Positions 1 through 7,831 of a DNA stretch of 25,399 nucleotides are shown piece after piece. The first letter of the stretch is position 1. The number at the start of each line of letters is the position of its first letter. A model generated the notes under the pieces. The model had not been told where the DNA came from. It ran no database searches and saw only the letters and a list, made by a program, of their open reading frames with translations. The DNA is from CAZJAD01 sp964543855 (GTDB lineage Bacteria > Electryoneota > RPQS01 > DYHQ01): the NCBI GenBank assembly GCA_964543855.1, contig CAZJAD010000021.1, positions 1 through 25,399 on the forward strand, written 5' to 3'. The translations under genes and the position numbers were made by a program.

Positions 1-750
1 TTAGAATTCGCCGAGTTCGCGCAGGAGGATGGCTAAACCGACCGTTGCCGCTGTTCCGGAGCGCAGTCGGCGGTTGCCGAGAGAGAGCGAGGAGAAGCGG
101 TTGCGGAGGGCGAGCGCATTTTCCTCTTCGGTGAGACCTCCCTCCGGCCCTACCAGCAGGACACCGCCGTCCACGATTCCTGTCTCGTGTGTGTTCTCAA
201 CTGAGACGAAGCTGGAAGGTGAGTCGAGGGGATGAGCGACATAGGTAGCGCGGCGGTTGCGAAAGCGTTCAACCGCTTCGAGGAGACTGGCCGCTTTTTC
301 AATCGTTGGCACTCGGGAGCGGCCGCACTGCTTGGCGGCTGACCGCGCAATGCGGCGGTGACGCGAGAGCTTGGCATCAGTCAGGCTGCCGACGACATGT
401 TCCGTTGGAACCCAGACGATGGCAGTCACACCCATCTGCGTCGCTCGGTCGACGACATCGTCCATCGCGGGCTCTTTCAGAATCGCCTGCAAGAGAGTGA
501 CGGGCGCACGCGTCTCGCCGCGCTCGGGAAGGTGCCGTACGACCCGCAACGCGACCTCGCCATCGGTGTTTTCGATGTCACAGATGTAGTAGTGCCCTTC
601 GCCATCCATGACTCCCACGCGGTCACCGACACGCTTTCTCAGAACGCGCACCAAGTGATGCGCCTCACTGCCTTCCAGCACAATCCGGTCACTTTGCAGG
701 GCTGAAGGCGGCGCATAAAAGGTTTCGCCCCACTCTCGTACAGCTACCAT
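1..750 (-). CDS. rsmE: 16S rRNA (uracil-1498-N3) methyltransferase RsmE
   Basis: SPOUT-family methyltransferase that uses S-adenosylmethionine to methylate U1498 of 16S rRNA in the small ribosomal subunit. The 249-residue product matches the usual family length of about 245. Visible motifs are EAHHLVRVLRKRVGD (29-43, N-terminal RNA-binding part), KQCGRSRVP (140-148) and the SAM-binding knot segment GPEGGLTEEE (201-210). The last knot motif reads LGNRRLRSGTA (224-234), where the family usually has LGxRILRxETA, so a conserved Glu is Gly here. The frame is open further upstream, but homology begins at the ATG at 748-750, so that start is chosen. It overlaps the stop of the upstream exported-protein gene by 7 bases, implying translational coupling. 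The TAA stop is at the very left edge, so nothing can be said about what follows. Confidence 0.93.
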   Translation of the reverse strand: MVAVREWGETFYAPPSALQSDRIVLEGSEAHHLVRVLRKRVGDRVGVMDGEGHYYICDIENTDGEVALRVVRHLPERGETRAPVTLLQAILKEPAMDDVVDRATQMGVTAIVWVPTEHVVGSLTDAKLSRHRRIARSAAKQCGRSRVPTIEKAASLLEAVERFRNRRATYVAHPLDSPSSFVSVENTHETGIVDGGVLLVGPEGGLTEEENALALRNRFSSLSLGNRRLRSGTAATVGLAILLRELGEF

Positions 751-2627
751 CTGACGGCCACTCCGATCTCCCCCATCACAAGCCAGCGGTCTTGTCGACC
801 CAGTTCCAATTGTCGCACCACCTGCCCTCCGCCGTTGACGGTCCAATCCGTCCTGAAGCGATGATACAACCTCCAGAGCGGTCCGTAGGTCTGCAAATCC
901 TGAAAAGTCTCCTTGACATCGAACTCGGTGCTGGGGAAGCGGATACCACGACGATGATTCCACAGACCGCCGAGGGCGATTTCGGTCTGGCGGCCAATGC
1001 GCCAAGGGACTTCGAGGGTGCTGTGGAACGCGGTTACTTCGTCCGAGCGCTCTTCCTGGAATTCGTGCCAGAAGAGTCGCCCGAGTTCTTCGCGCTGAAA
1101 GGTGAACCTCAGCACAACCGAAAACGCCCTCCCCAATGCGAGCGCGAGGCTGTCTCCGGCCACCAATTTACGAAAGACTGTGCTGCGCACCTGGCGCGGG
1201 TCCGGTTCGAAGTCGAAGGCCTGGTAGTTCGCGCTCACTTCAAAAGCGAAGGTCTGCGCGAAGGCAGATGTCGGGCGGTGACGCAGCCTCGACCCCAGGA
1301 GGATGAAACGCGTCCAGTGGTTGTTCGCCGAGCGCTCTTTGAAGAGGTAGACGAGATGATCCAGGGCCACTCGTGCCCACGCCTCCCAGCCAAGAGAGGG
1401 ACTCCATGCACCGACACCACCGGCGGAAAAAGCGAAACGCAGCTCGTCTCGGTCGTCATTGTTCTGCGGGCTACGCGTGTCGAGCTGGTATTTGCTGACC
1501 TCGAAAGCGCCGAAGAGGGAATCGCGGCGAGTAGCACGATAACCGACTCCCAGACTCACATCGGTCTGGCGTCCCTGCAGGATGTCGCCGTCGATGGTCT
1601 GTGTGATGCCTTGAACGCCGACATCGAGGTTTCCGGAAAGGCGCCGCGCACGGCGCACCAATCGAGCGTTGAGCACGGCGCGCGCTTCTTTGAGCGAGCT
1701 TGTACGCGTCTCCTGGGCAATCTCGGTCTTCGCATTGAGGAGCTCGCCGTCGATTTCGAGGGCGAGATCCGGACGCATGGCATAAGTCAGGCGGTCGGCG
1801 AAGCGAGCCCGAGTCTCTTTGCGGGTTGCCAGACGACTGGAGGGGTCGAGGTAGTAGCTTCGGCGAACCTCCGAAGCGGAGACTTCCGCGCGATTGTCCG
1901 TGCCGGGTGCGAACTCGCGACGGGCTTCGTAGCGCGCATGGAGGTCGCGGTTGCGATGACAGCCGGGGTTCTCTCCGCTCGCTTCGAGCGTGAGGGTCTG
2001 GAGGTAACCGCTGACATCCCAGTCGGTGACCTTTCCGGTTGCTTCCCAGAGCGGCCCGGGAGAAACATGACCGAAGCGGCGATCCTCGATAACTCCCCAG
2101 CCACCGACGAGCTCCGTGTGGGAGATCGGTTGCATCTGGACACCGCCTGCGGCTCGCAGAATGCGAATTGTCGTCGGCGAAATGCCGTACGCTGGAAGAA
2201 GAGATGTCGCCGTCCGCCAGTCTTCCGGAACGACTTCGTGCGGTGGCGAGACCGGTTCGTCGGGCTGTGGTCTGCGGTCATCGAAGAACTCACCCTGAGT
2301 CGCGAGCCAGAAAGCGACATCCGGCTTCCACCGGTGTCGGCCCGAGAGGTGCCAGCGACCATCCTGGCGACGTCGTTCGGCTTCGCCACCGACCTGATCC
2401 CAGTCGCTCTTCCAGGAGGCAGTCAATCTCAAGTCGGTCAGAGCCGCGACGGTCTTCGACCATGCGAGGTTTTCTCTCTGACGCGTCAGCTCCACGCCGC
2501 GCGTGGTGCGGAGCGCCAGGCTGTCTTCACCACTGGGCACCATGAAGACGCCACGCTGGGCTGCCGCTTGCGGCACCAGGAAAAAGACGACGGTGACGAA
2601 TGCAACCAGATGTAAGCGGGCAGGCAT
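744..2627 (-). CDS. Exported outer-membrane beta-barrel-like protein, unrecognised family
   Basis: I do not recognise the family. The 627-residue product starts with a clear signal peptide: MPARL, a hydrophobic stretch (about 6-19), then an AAA-Q cleavage site. The mature part has no obvious enzyme motif. It is rich in Arg/Glu/Trp and in alternating polar/hydrophobic stretches compatible with amphipathic beta strands, and it ends in Arg-Trp, as many outer-membrane proteins end in an aromatic residue. An outer-membrane barrel is therefore inferred, not shown. The start at 2627 lies 27 bases downstream of the clpX terminator and has no good Shine-Dalgarno site; I saw no clear promoter. The stop overlaps the rsmE start (ATGGTAG), so the two genes are probably read together. 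Confidence 0.72.
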   Translation of the reverse strand: MPARLHLVAFVTVVFFLVPQAAAQRGVFMVPSGEDSLALRTTRGVELTRQRENLAWSKTVAALTDLRLTASWKSDWDQVGGEAERRRQDGRWHLSGRHRWKPDVAFWLATQGEFFDDRRPQPDEPVSPPHEVVPEDWRTATSLLPAYGISPTTIRILRAAGGVQMQPISHTELVGGWGVIEDRRFGHVSPGPLWEATGKVTDWDVSGYLQTLTLEASGENPGCHRNRDLHARYEARREFAPGTDNRAEVSASEVRRSYYLDPSSRLATRKETRARFADRLTYAMRPDLALEIDGELLNAKTEIAQETRTSSLKEARAVLNARLVRRARRLSGNLDVGVQGITQTIDGDILQGRQTDVSLGVGYRATRRDSLFGAFEVSKYQLDTRSPQNNDDRDELRFAFSAGGVGAWSPSLGWEAWARVALDHLVYLFKERSANNHWTRFILLGSRLRHRPTSAFAQTFAFEVSANYQAFDFEPDPRQVRSTVFRKLVAGDSLALALGRAFSVVLRFTFQREELGRLFWHEFQEERSDEVTAFHSTLEVPWRIGRQTEIALGGLWNHRRGIRFPSTEFDVKETFQDLQTYGPLWRLYHRFRTDWTVNGGGQVVRQLELGRQDRWLVMGEIGVAVRW

Positions 2628-2653
2628 CTTTCGGATGAGGAGAGTTCAGGAGC

Positions 2654-2680
2654 AAAAAGTGACGGCTCTGGCGCCGTCAC
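2654..2680 (-). terminator. Intrinsic terminator of the tig-clpP-clpX operon
   Basis: Perfect 8-bp GC-rich stem (2659-2666 with 2673-2680) with a 6-base loop, followed on the minus strand by five Ts (2654-2658). It lies 26 bases after the clpX stop. Confidence 0.88.
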
Positions 2681-2705
2681 TCCGGAACACTCTGGCCGAG
2701 CGATT

Positions 2706-3944
2706 TCAGGCGCTAATCTTCCGGTCTGCGAGGATGTAGCGAGGCGGGTGTCGCTCGCGCACCGCCTCAGGCGTGATGACGACCTCGATGATATCCTTAC
2801 GGCTGGGAATCTCATAGAGGATGTTCGTCATGACCTCTTCCAGAATGGAGCGAAGCGCTCTCGCGCCTGTCTTGCGCTTGATGGCGAGCTCGGCAACCGC
2901 TTCGAGAGTTCCCTCAGCGAAGGTCAGTGTCACGCCTTCCATTTCGAAAAGATATTTGTATTGCTTGACGAGTGAATTCTTCGGCTCGAGGAGGATGCGG
3001 ACGAGGGTCGCCTGATCGAGGTCGGAGAACGCGGATATTACGGGCAAGCGTCCGATGAGCTCGGGAATGAGACCGAATTGCAGGAGATCCTCGTAGCTCG
3101 TTTGCGCGAGCAACTCATAGGAGGAGAACTCCACTCCTGCCGCGCCTTCCGCTCCGAAACCCATCGGCCTCTTCGCAACGCGAGATCTTACGATCTTGTC
3201 CAAGCCTACGAAAGCCCCTCCGCAGATGAAGAGGATGTTGTGCGTATTGAGCGGGATGAGCTTCTGTTCGGGATGTTTGCGGCCACCCTGGGGCGGCAGC
3301 GACGCCACGGTTCCCTCGAGGATTTTCAGGAGCGCCTGCTGCACTCCTTCTCCGGAGACATCGCGCGTGATTGAGACATTCTGTTCCTTGCGGGCGATTT
3401 TGTCGGTTTCATCGATGTAGACGATACCGATTTCGGCGCGTTCAATTTCGTAGTCGGCCGCCTGCAGAAGACGCACGAGGACATTTTCGACATCCTCACC
3501 GACATAGCCGGCTTCGGTCAGGGTCGTTGCGTCGGCAATCGCGAACGGGACTTGCAGGAAACGCGCGAGCGTCTGCGCCATCAGAGTTTTTCCGGTGCCG
3601 GTGGGGCCAATGAGCAGGATATTCGATTTTTCGAGCTCCACCGCCGACGGTTCGATCCGGGCGTTGATACGCTTGTAGTGATTGTAGACTGCGACAGCGA
3701 CACGCCGTTTCGCTTCCTCCTGACCGATGACATACTTGTCCAATTGCTTCTTGATGTCTTCGGGGATTGGGAACGAGTCGATGGTCAGGCGGCGGCGGTC
3801 GGGACGGCTCAAGCGCGCAATCTGGTGAGCCTGTTCAGCGCAGGTATCGCAAATCGCTGCGCCGCTGGGGAATTTCAGCAGCGTGTGCACCTGCCGTTCC
3901 GAGCGGCCACACAGGGAGCAGGTTTCGGTCTCCTTGGGAATCAT
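2706..3944 (-). CDS. clpX: ATP-dependent Clp protease ATP-binding subunit ClpX
   Basis: Hexameric AAA+ unfoldase that recognises tagged substrates and threads them into ClpP in the cytoplasm. The 412-residue product has family length. The N-terminal zinc-binding domain has Cys9, Cys12, Cys32 and Cys35. Walker A is GPTGTGKT (113-120), pore loop 1 GYVGE (146-150), Walker B IVYIDE (174-179), the RKH loop 222-224, the arginine-finger segment GLIPELIGR (291-299) and sensor 2 GARALRSILE near the C-terminus. Thr180 after Walker B replaces the usual Ile (DEI to DET), a mild oddity that may also be a base error. The gene starts 24 bases after clpP, with an AAAGGA ribosome site. It is the last gene of tig-clpP-clpX; lon, which often follows in other genomes, is absent and a terminator follows instead. 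Confidence 0.97.
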   Translation of the reverse strand: MIPKETETCSLCGRSERQVHTLLKFPSGAAICDTCAEQAHQIARLSRPDRRRLTIDSFPIPEDIKKQLDKYVIGQEEAKRRVAVAVYNHYKRINARIEPSAVELEKSNILLIGPTGTGKTLMAQTLARFLQVPFAIADATTLTEAGYVGEDVENVLVRLLQAADYEIERAEIGIVYIDETDKIARKEQNVSITRDVSGEGVQQALLKILEGTVASLPPQGGRKHPEQKLIPLNTHNILFICGGAFVGLDKIVRSRVAKRPMGFGAEGAAGVEFSSYELLAQTSYEDLLQFGLIPELIGRLPVISAFSDLDQATLVRILLEPKNSLVKQYKYLFEMEGVTLTFAEGTLEAVAELAIKRKTGARALRSILEEVMTNILYEIPSRKDIIEVVITPEAVRERHPPRYILADRKISA

Positions 3945-3968
3945 GGGAGTCCTTTGGGGCGTCGCCGG

Positions 3969-4415
3969 TTATTTCGACTTCTTTTTCCCGTCCGGGCCGA
4001 GCTTCGGTTCGATGATTTCGTCGATAATGCCGTATTCCTTCGCCTCTTGAGCGGACATGAAGTAATTACGGTCCGTGTCCTTCTCGACCTGGGCGACTTG
4101 GCGACCGGTGTGCCGCGCGATAATCTCATTGATNNNNNNNNNNNNNNNNNNNNNNNNNNNNNNNNNNNNNNNNNNNNNNNNNNNNNNNNNNNNNNNNNNN
4201 NNNNNNNNNNNNNNNNNNNNNNNNNNNNNNNNNCTGATGTCCTTATCGGGGTCTTCGGCCGCGAGGAAAATGAGCTGCGCGATAACCAGACTGGCGACAT
4301 AGTCGTCAATGGCCATCCCGATAAAGATGATTCTCTCTTTGAGCAACCGCGAGAAGATGTCGAAGGCGCGCTCTCCTCGACCGGTCTGCTCAATGACCAT
4401 TGGAACGAGTGTCAT
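3969..4415 (-). CDS. clpP: ATP-dependent Clp protease proteolytic subunit ClpP, interrupted by assembly gap
   Basis: Serine peptidase that forms the tetradecameric barrel used by ClpX. The N-terminal 60 residues match the family closely (VIEQTGRGERAFDIFSRLLK, then DDYVASLVIAQLIFL and EDPDKDI). The last 54 also match (HTGRQVAQVEKDTDRNYFMS), including the segment with the catalytic Asp. The middle is 100 Ns. By comparison with E. coli ClpP, about 89 residues belong between the flanks, yet the Ns cover only about 34, so the real gap should be near 265 bases. The catalytic Ser and His lie in the missing part. With it restored the protein would be about 203 residues, normal for ClpP. The ATG at 4415 has a strong upstream AAAGGAG. 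Nothing suggests a pseudogene. Confidence 0.95.
   Translation of the reverse strand: MTLVPMVIEQTGRGERAFDIFSRLLKERIIFIGMAIDDYVASLVIAQLIFLAAEDPDKDIXXXXXXXXXXXXXXXXXXXXXXXXXXXXXXXXXXINEIIARHTGRQVAQVEKDTDRNYFMSAQEAKEYGIIDEIIEPKLGPDGKKKSK
4134..4233. other. Assembly gap (100 Ns) inside clpP
   Basis: Run of exactly 100 Ns, the conventional placeholder for a gap of unknown size. The flanking ClpP residues imply about 265 missing bases. One hundred Ns happens to keep the reading frame (100 and 265 are both 1 modulo 3). Confidence 0.97.
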
Positions 4416-4489
4416 GAAGTGTCTCTCTCCTTTCCTTCCCTATGACAATTCTCATCACTGGCTGTGAATTGGGCCCGTCCATGAAGAAG

Positions 4490-5812
4490 TTAAGACGGGG
4501 TGACAATCGGGCTTGGGCCGCGTCCCTCGAAGGTCGCCAAGTCCACGGGGACCGGAATCACTGTCGCCTGCTGCTCAAGGAAGCTGAAGACCTTCCGATC
4601 GGTGATGCTGCTGACCAAATCGTCTCGCTTCTCCTTCGCCGCGTAGAATGCTCTTACCTCGGTGGAGGGCTTGCCGGTCACCTTGGCGAGGATCTCGAAT
4701 TCGCGGTCGAGGTCCTCATCGGTCGCTTTGAGGTCGTGGGCGGCGATGAGTTTTTCTCGCAGCAGGAACCATCGGATGTTGCGAATGCCGAGGGCACGAT
4801 ATTCCTCTTTGAGCTCTTTGATTCTCTCGGGGCTCATCGAATCGTCGCCCTCTTTGGCCCCCGCCATGTCATGGATCAAGCGGTGAAGGTAGTCGTCGAG
4901 CATCCTCGGTGGTGCGGCGAAATCGACCTTGCGCAGGAGATTGTCAATCAGGCGGTTGTGCATTTTGCGCCGGGCGGATTCGGCTGCGCGCGCCCCGAGA
5001 TGGCGATGCACATCTTCTCGGAGGGCGTCCGCGGTTGGTGTGTTGGGATTGACCGAGGCGGCAAAATCATCATCAAATACCGGCAGCTCCTTCCGGCGCA
5101 CCGATTTCACGACGACCTCCAGGCTGACGGTTGCCCCTTCCCGCTCCGGACGGTCGCCTGCCTTCAGTGTCAGTCGGACATGTGCGCCTTCTTTGGCCCC
5201 TTTCACCTGATCTGCAAAATCCTTACCAAGGGGATTGCGGCGCATGTCAATCTGGGTGTCCCGTTGCACCCTGCCGATAATGGGCAATCCCGTTGGATCG
5301 AGCTCCTGGATGTCCACGACGAGCACGGAATCGTCGTCGATGGGTTCACCCGTGGGTGTGAGCACCGCCTGTTGCTCTCGAAGCCGGTCGATGGCTTCGA
5401 GTACATCCTCGTCGGACACCTGTGGCTGCTCCAACTCCACTGAAATGTCGGAGAAATCGGGGAGCTCGAAATCGGGCGCTTTTTCCAGTTTGACCTTGAA
5501 GACGAGCGGCTCTCCTTTCTTGAAGGAGACATCCTCCATCTTTCCGGGTGCGACCGGATCGATTTGGACTTCCTTGAGGGCGGCGCGATAATACTCCTGA
5601 AGCGATTCTTCGACGGTCTCGGCGGTGATGGCGTCCTTGTAGCGTTGCCAGACCACATTCCGTGGAACGCGACCCTTCCGGAAGCCGGGCATTTCCACTT
5701 TCCCAGCGACTCGGCGCAGCGTCTCCTCGACGCGCTCGGCCATCTCGTCGGCGGGCACCTGGACAACGAGCTCGACTTCAATCGGGCTTATCTCGGTCTT
5801 TTCAACTTGCAA
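4490..5812 (-). CDS. tig: Trigger factor, ribosome-associated chaperone
   Basis: Binds ribosomal protein L23 at the exit tunnel and shields nascent chains. The 440-residue product has family length. The N-terminal domain carries the ribosome-binding signature GFRKGRVP (43-50). Residues about 160-244 occupy the place of the FKBP-type PPIase domain but lack its usual GGxA and PGFE motifs and aromatic active-site residues, so isomerase activity is doubtful. The C-terminal helical arms run from about 245 to 420. The start is a TTG at 5812: the encoded MQVEKTE matches the conserved trigger-factor N-terminus and GAGGAG lies 6-7 bases upstream; no in-frame ATG fits. It leads the tig-clpP-clpX operon and sits 39 bases downstream of tRNA-Leu. 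Confidence 0.95.
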   Translation of the reverse strand: MQVEKTEISPIEVELVVQVPADEMAERVEETLRRVAGKVEMPGFRKGRVPRNVVWQRYKDAITAETVEESLQEYYRAALKEVQIDPVAPGKMEDVSFKKGEPLVFKVKLEKAPDFELPDFSDISVELEQPQVSDEDVLEAIDRLREQQAVLTPTGEPIDDDSVLVVDIQELDPTGLPIIGRVQRDTQIDMRRNPLGKDFADQVKGAKEGAHVRLTLKAGDRPEREGATVSLEVVVKSVRRKELPVFDDDFAASVNPNTPTADALREDVHRHLGARAAESARRKMHNRLIDNLLRKVDFAAPPRMLDDYLHRLIHDMAGAKEGDDSMSPERIKELKEEYRALGIRNIRWFLLREKLIAAHDLKATDEDLDREFEILAKVTGKPSTEVRAFYAAKEKRDDLVSSITDRKVFSFLEQQATVIPVPVDLATFEGRGPSPIVTPS

Positions 5813-5832
5813 TGGTCACTCCTCGAAGAAGA

Positions 5833-5847
5833 CGGGCATTGTGCCCG
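5833..5847 (-). terminator. Hairpin between tRNA-Leu and tig (weak terminator or attenuator)
   Basis: Six-base-pair stem (5833-5838 with 5842-5847) and a 3-base loop, followed on the minus strand by the pyrimidine tract TCTTCTTC rather than a clean T run. It lies between the tRNA 3' end and the tig ribosome site. It could end some tRNA transcripts while letting the rest continue into tig, or mark the 3' end for processing. Confidence 0.45.
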
Positions 5848-5851
5848 GGAG

Positions 5852-5935
5852 TGCGAGAAGGGGGATTCGAACCCCCATGCCCTCTCGGGCACCAGATCCT
5901 AAATCTGGCGCGTATACCAGTTCCGCCATTCCCGC
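5852..5935 (-). tRNA. tRNA-Leu (anticodon UAG)
   Basis: Full 84-base cloverleaf on the minus strand. The acceptor stem pairs 5929-5935 with 5853-5859, including one G-U pair. The anticodon stem CCAGA/TCTGG encloses the loop TTTAGGA, giving anticodon TAG (5899-5901). A variable arm of the long class II type fits leucine. The T arm is GGGGG-TTCGAAT-CCCCC. The discriminator base is A (5852); the next bases are CTC, so the CCA end is not encoded and must be added by CCA-adding enzyme. Confidence 0.96.
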
Positions 5936-5945
5936 TTATCTTGAT

Positions 5946-5974
5946 AATATACGACTTTCTACTTCCGAAATCAA
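5946..5974 (-). promoter_or_regulatory. Sigma-70-type promoter for tRNA-Leu and probably tig-clpP-clpX
   Basis: On the minus strand a -35 box TTGATT (5969-5974) is separated by exactly 17 bases from a -10 box TATATT (5946-5951). The tRNA 5' end follows 10 bases after the -10 box, so initiation would be only a few bases before the mature tRNA. No other good promoter was seen before tig. Confidence 0.7.
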
Positions 5975-6018
5975 ACCATGCGTTCGCGCCTCTGGACAGG
6001 CTCGAAACCACTGGGCAC

Positions 6019-6045
6019 AAAAAACCCCGGCAATAAGCCGGGTTT
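6019..6045 (-). terminator. Intrinsic terminator of the beta-helix protein gene
   Basis: Stem CCCGGC/GCCGGG (6037-6042 with 6026-6031) with a 5-base loop, extended by flanking AAA/TTT pairing and followed on the minus strand by a T run (6019-6024). It lies about 45 bases after the stop at 6089. Confidence 0.88.
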
Positions 6046-6088
6046 CCGAAAGCATGAACCGCTCTTGCCTGTGTCTGACTCGCCACGA

Positions 6089-7516
6089 CTACTGTTGCGC
6101 CGTCACATAGTAGAAATAGGGAGACGGCCGATTGGGAGCATCCGGGTCCGTCCAGGTCGTGCCGGTCGTCGAGTCGAGGAGAGTCCCCTGGGCAAAGGGC
6201 TCGGGGGAACCGTAGATGTTGTAGAAGACCGCGAAGGAGGGCCAGTTTACAACGACTTCTCCGGCGGTAATGGACATCACCAAATGGCGAACTGGACGAG
6301 CGAGCCAATGCTCGTGGGCGCCGATGTCCGGCAATGAGCCGGGTGGATTCGGGCGTGGGTTGCCGTCCTTGTCTCTCGGCGGCGCACTGGCGGAGTCGGC
6401 GGCGCCGAGGCATGGGCTGTAGTCGGTCAGGTGGAAATCTCCCCCCTGCGCGTCTGCAAACAGGGGATCGAGGAGGATGTTCTTGTACTGGTCGCACGAG
6501 TCGCCGTTTGCGTTCGTGGTTGAAAGCTGACCGATGCCGGGTGGTCCGTGGGAAGGATTGTCGAATTGAAAAGTGATGTCGCCGCCGCTGTTTCCGAACA
6601 CATCGCAGTGCGAAACCTGCGTTCCGGAGCTGGCATTGAAGTGGATTCCCTCGCCGTCTGTAAAAGCAACGATGGTGTTGTTGACCAAGACTTGCGACTG
6701 GTCGCAAAAAACGCCGCCGCCATAGCCATCGGTTGCATTGCCGCTGAAGACACAATGGGTCAAGGTGGGAGCGGAGCAATTGTAGCTGTAGAATCCGCCT
6801 CCCCAGTCACCGGCCCAGTTGTCGGTGATGATACAATTCGTCAGTACGGAGGACGAAGCGTAATGGAGATGAATGGCGCCGCCGTAGTACTCTGCCGAGT
6901 TGTCGCTGATCGTGCAATTCGTGAAGTTCGGCGAGGAAAACCAGCAGTAGACGCCGGCACCATCGAACTGAGCCGAGTTGTCGATGATCGCGCAATCAGT
7001 GAAGTTGGGTGATGAATAGAAACAAGAAACACCAGCGCCGCCGTTTGCCAAGTTGCCTCGGATCGTGCAGTACCTGAGAGTTGGAGAAGAATGATCACAA
7101 TACAGGCCGCCACCGTGGAAGTCGGGAAAATCTCCCTCCGCCCTGCCCCACTCGATCACACAATATTCCAACCGGCAGGAGTCGTGGGCGTACAGGAACC
7201 GGATTCCCCACCAGCGGTCGGGATTGGCCAGCGTGTCGGTGGTGAACCGGATGGAATCCGCCTGCGTGCCGACCGCTTGCATCAGACCGCTTACAACAAA
7301 CTTGTAGTGGCCGGAAAAATAGACTACGACACCCGGGCCGATGAGAAGCGTATCGCCGTCGTCAACGGTCACAGTGCCCTGATGAATCATGTACGGACTG
7401 CCCGCAACGGTCCAGTTGCCGGAGATATTCCCTGCCGGCACCCAGGTCGTGTCTGCCGAGGCGGAGCCTGCCAAGACCAGCAGGCTGATAACCAGAATCC
7501 ATCCGAGCGGTCTCAT
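6089..7516 (-). CDS. Secreted right-handed parallel beta-helix protein
   Basis: Exported protein of 475 residues. The signal peptide MRPLGWILVISLLVLAGSASA is followed by Asp (ASA-D cleavage). Residues about 110-290 contain successive coils of the type SSPNFTDCAIIDNSAQFDG and SSPNFTNCTISDNSAEYYGG, with a period near 26 residues and a DNA-level repeat of 78-81 bases. This is typical of parallel beta-helix (pectate-lyase-like or polymorphic outer-membrane protein) folds. A closing segment DPLFADAQGGDFHLTDYSPC, then DKDGNPRPNPPG and DIGAHEHW, is common in such surface proteins. The last 70 residues resemble a fibronectin-III-like module ending YFYYVTAQQ. No catalytic residues were identified; binding or polysaccharide interaction is inference. 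It is monocistronic, with its own promoter and terminator. Confidence 0.85.
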   Translation of the reverse strand: MRPLGWILVISLLVLAGSASADTTWVPAGNISGNWTVAGSPYMIHQGTVTVDDGDTLLIGPGVVVYFSGHYKFVVSGLMQAVGTQADSIRFTTDTLANPDRWWGIRFLYAHDSCRLEYCVIEWGRAEGDFPDFHGGGLYCDHSSPTLRYCTIRGNLANGGAGVSCFYSSPNFTDCAIIDNSAQFDGAGVYCWFSSPNFTNCTISDNSAEYYGGAIHLHYASSSVLTNCIITDNWAGDWGGGFYSYNCSAPTLTHCVFSGNATDGYGGGVFCDQSQVLVNNTIVAFTDGEGIHFNASSGTQVSHCDVFGNSGGDITFQFDNPSHGPPGIGQLSTTNANGDSCDQYKNILLDPLFADAQGGDFHLTDYSPCLGAADSASAPPRDKDGNPRPNPPGSLPDIGAHEHWLARPVRHLVMSITAGEVVVNWPSFAVFYNIYGSPEPFAQGTLLDSTTGTTWTDPDAPNRPSPYFYYVTAQQ

Positions 7517-7601
7517 TGGTTCTCACTCATGTGGACAAGGGTCAAATGATGCGCAACATGTATTAACGACGGTGACCCATCCCTCCTTACTGCGCTTTAG
7601 T

Positions 7602-7630
7602 AATTTACTCGAGAAAGCTGTGAATGTCAA
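7602..7630 (-). promoter_or_regulatory. Sigma-70-type promoter for the beta-helix gene
   Basis: A perfect -35 box TTGACA (7625-7630 on the minus strand), a 17-base spacer and a -10 box TAAATT (7602-7607, 4 of 6 consensus). The predicted start would be near 7595, about 80 bases before the ATG at 7516. Confidence 0.6.
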
Positions 7631-7796
7631 TACGCTCAGCACAGAAGTCTGACTTTTCCTGCAAGTGCGGCCATAGGATCGTGAATCCCAGGTGATACAG
7701 CAGATGATGAAAACGCGATGACGACGAGCCGAAGAGAGGACGAAGGCGGATCGTGCCCGCTGGTGGCTATCGAGGATTCGCTCTCGTTCAGATTAG

Positions 7797-7831
7797 AAAA
7801 AAAGTCGCCGGAGGCACAAAGGTCTCCGGCG
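7797..7831 (-). terminator. Intrinsic terminator after fbp
   Basis: Perfect 8-bp stem CGCCGGAG/CTCCGGCG (7806-7813 and 7824-7831) with a 10-base loop and a run of seven Ts on the minus strand (7797-7803). It lies 57 bases after the fbp stop and closes the SDR-HAD-fbp transcript. Confidence 0.9.

Noticed and set aside
792..2615. Open plus-strand frame of 607 codons opposite the barrel-like protein gene
   Set aside because: It lacks a signal or domain, has no ribosome site, and mirrors a signal-peptide gene with sensible neighbours; long antisense frames are common in GC-rich DNA.
3552..4445. Plus-strand frame across clpX, the N gap and clpP
   Set aside because: It contains the Ns and lies opposite two certain genes.
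7577..7590. Leader peptide after a perfect AAGGAGG upstream of the beta-helix gene
   Set aside because: Only one base separates the site from the ATG and the frame has five codons, so translation is unlikely.
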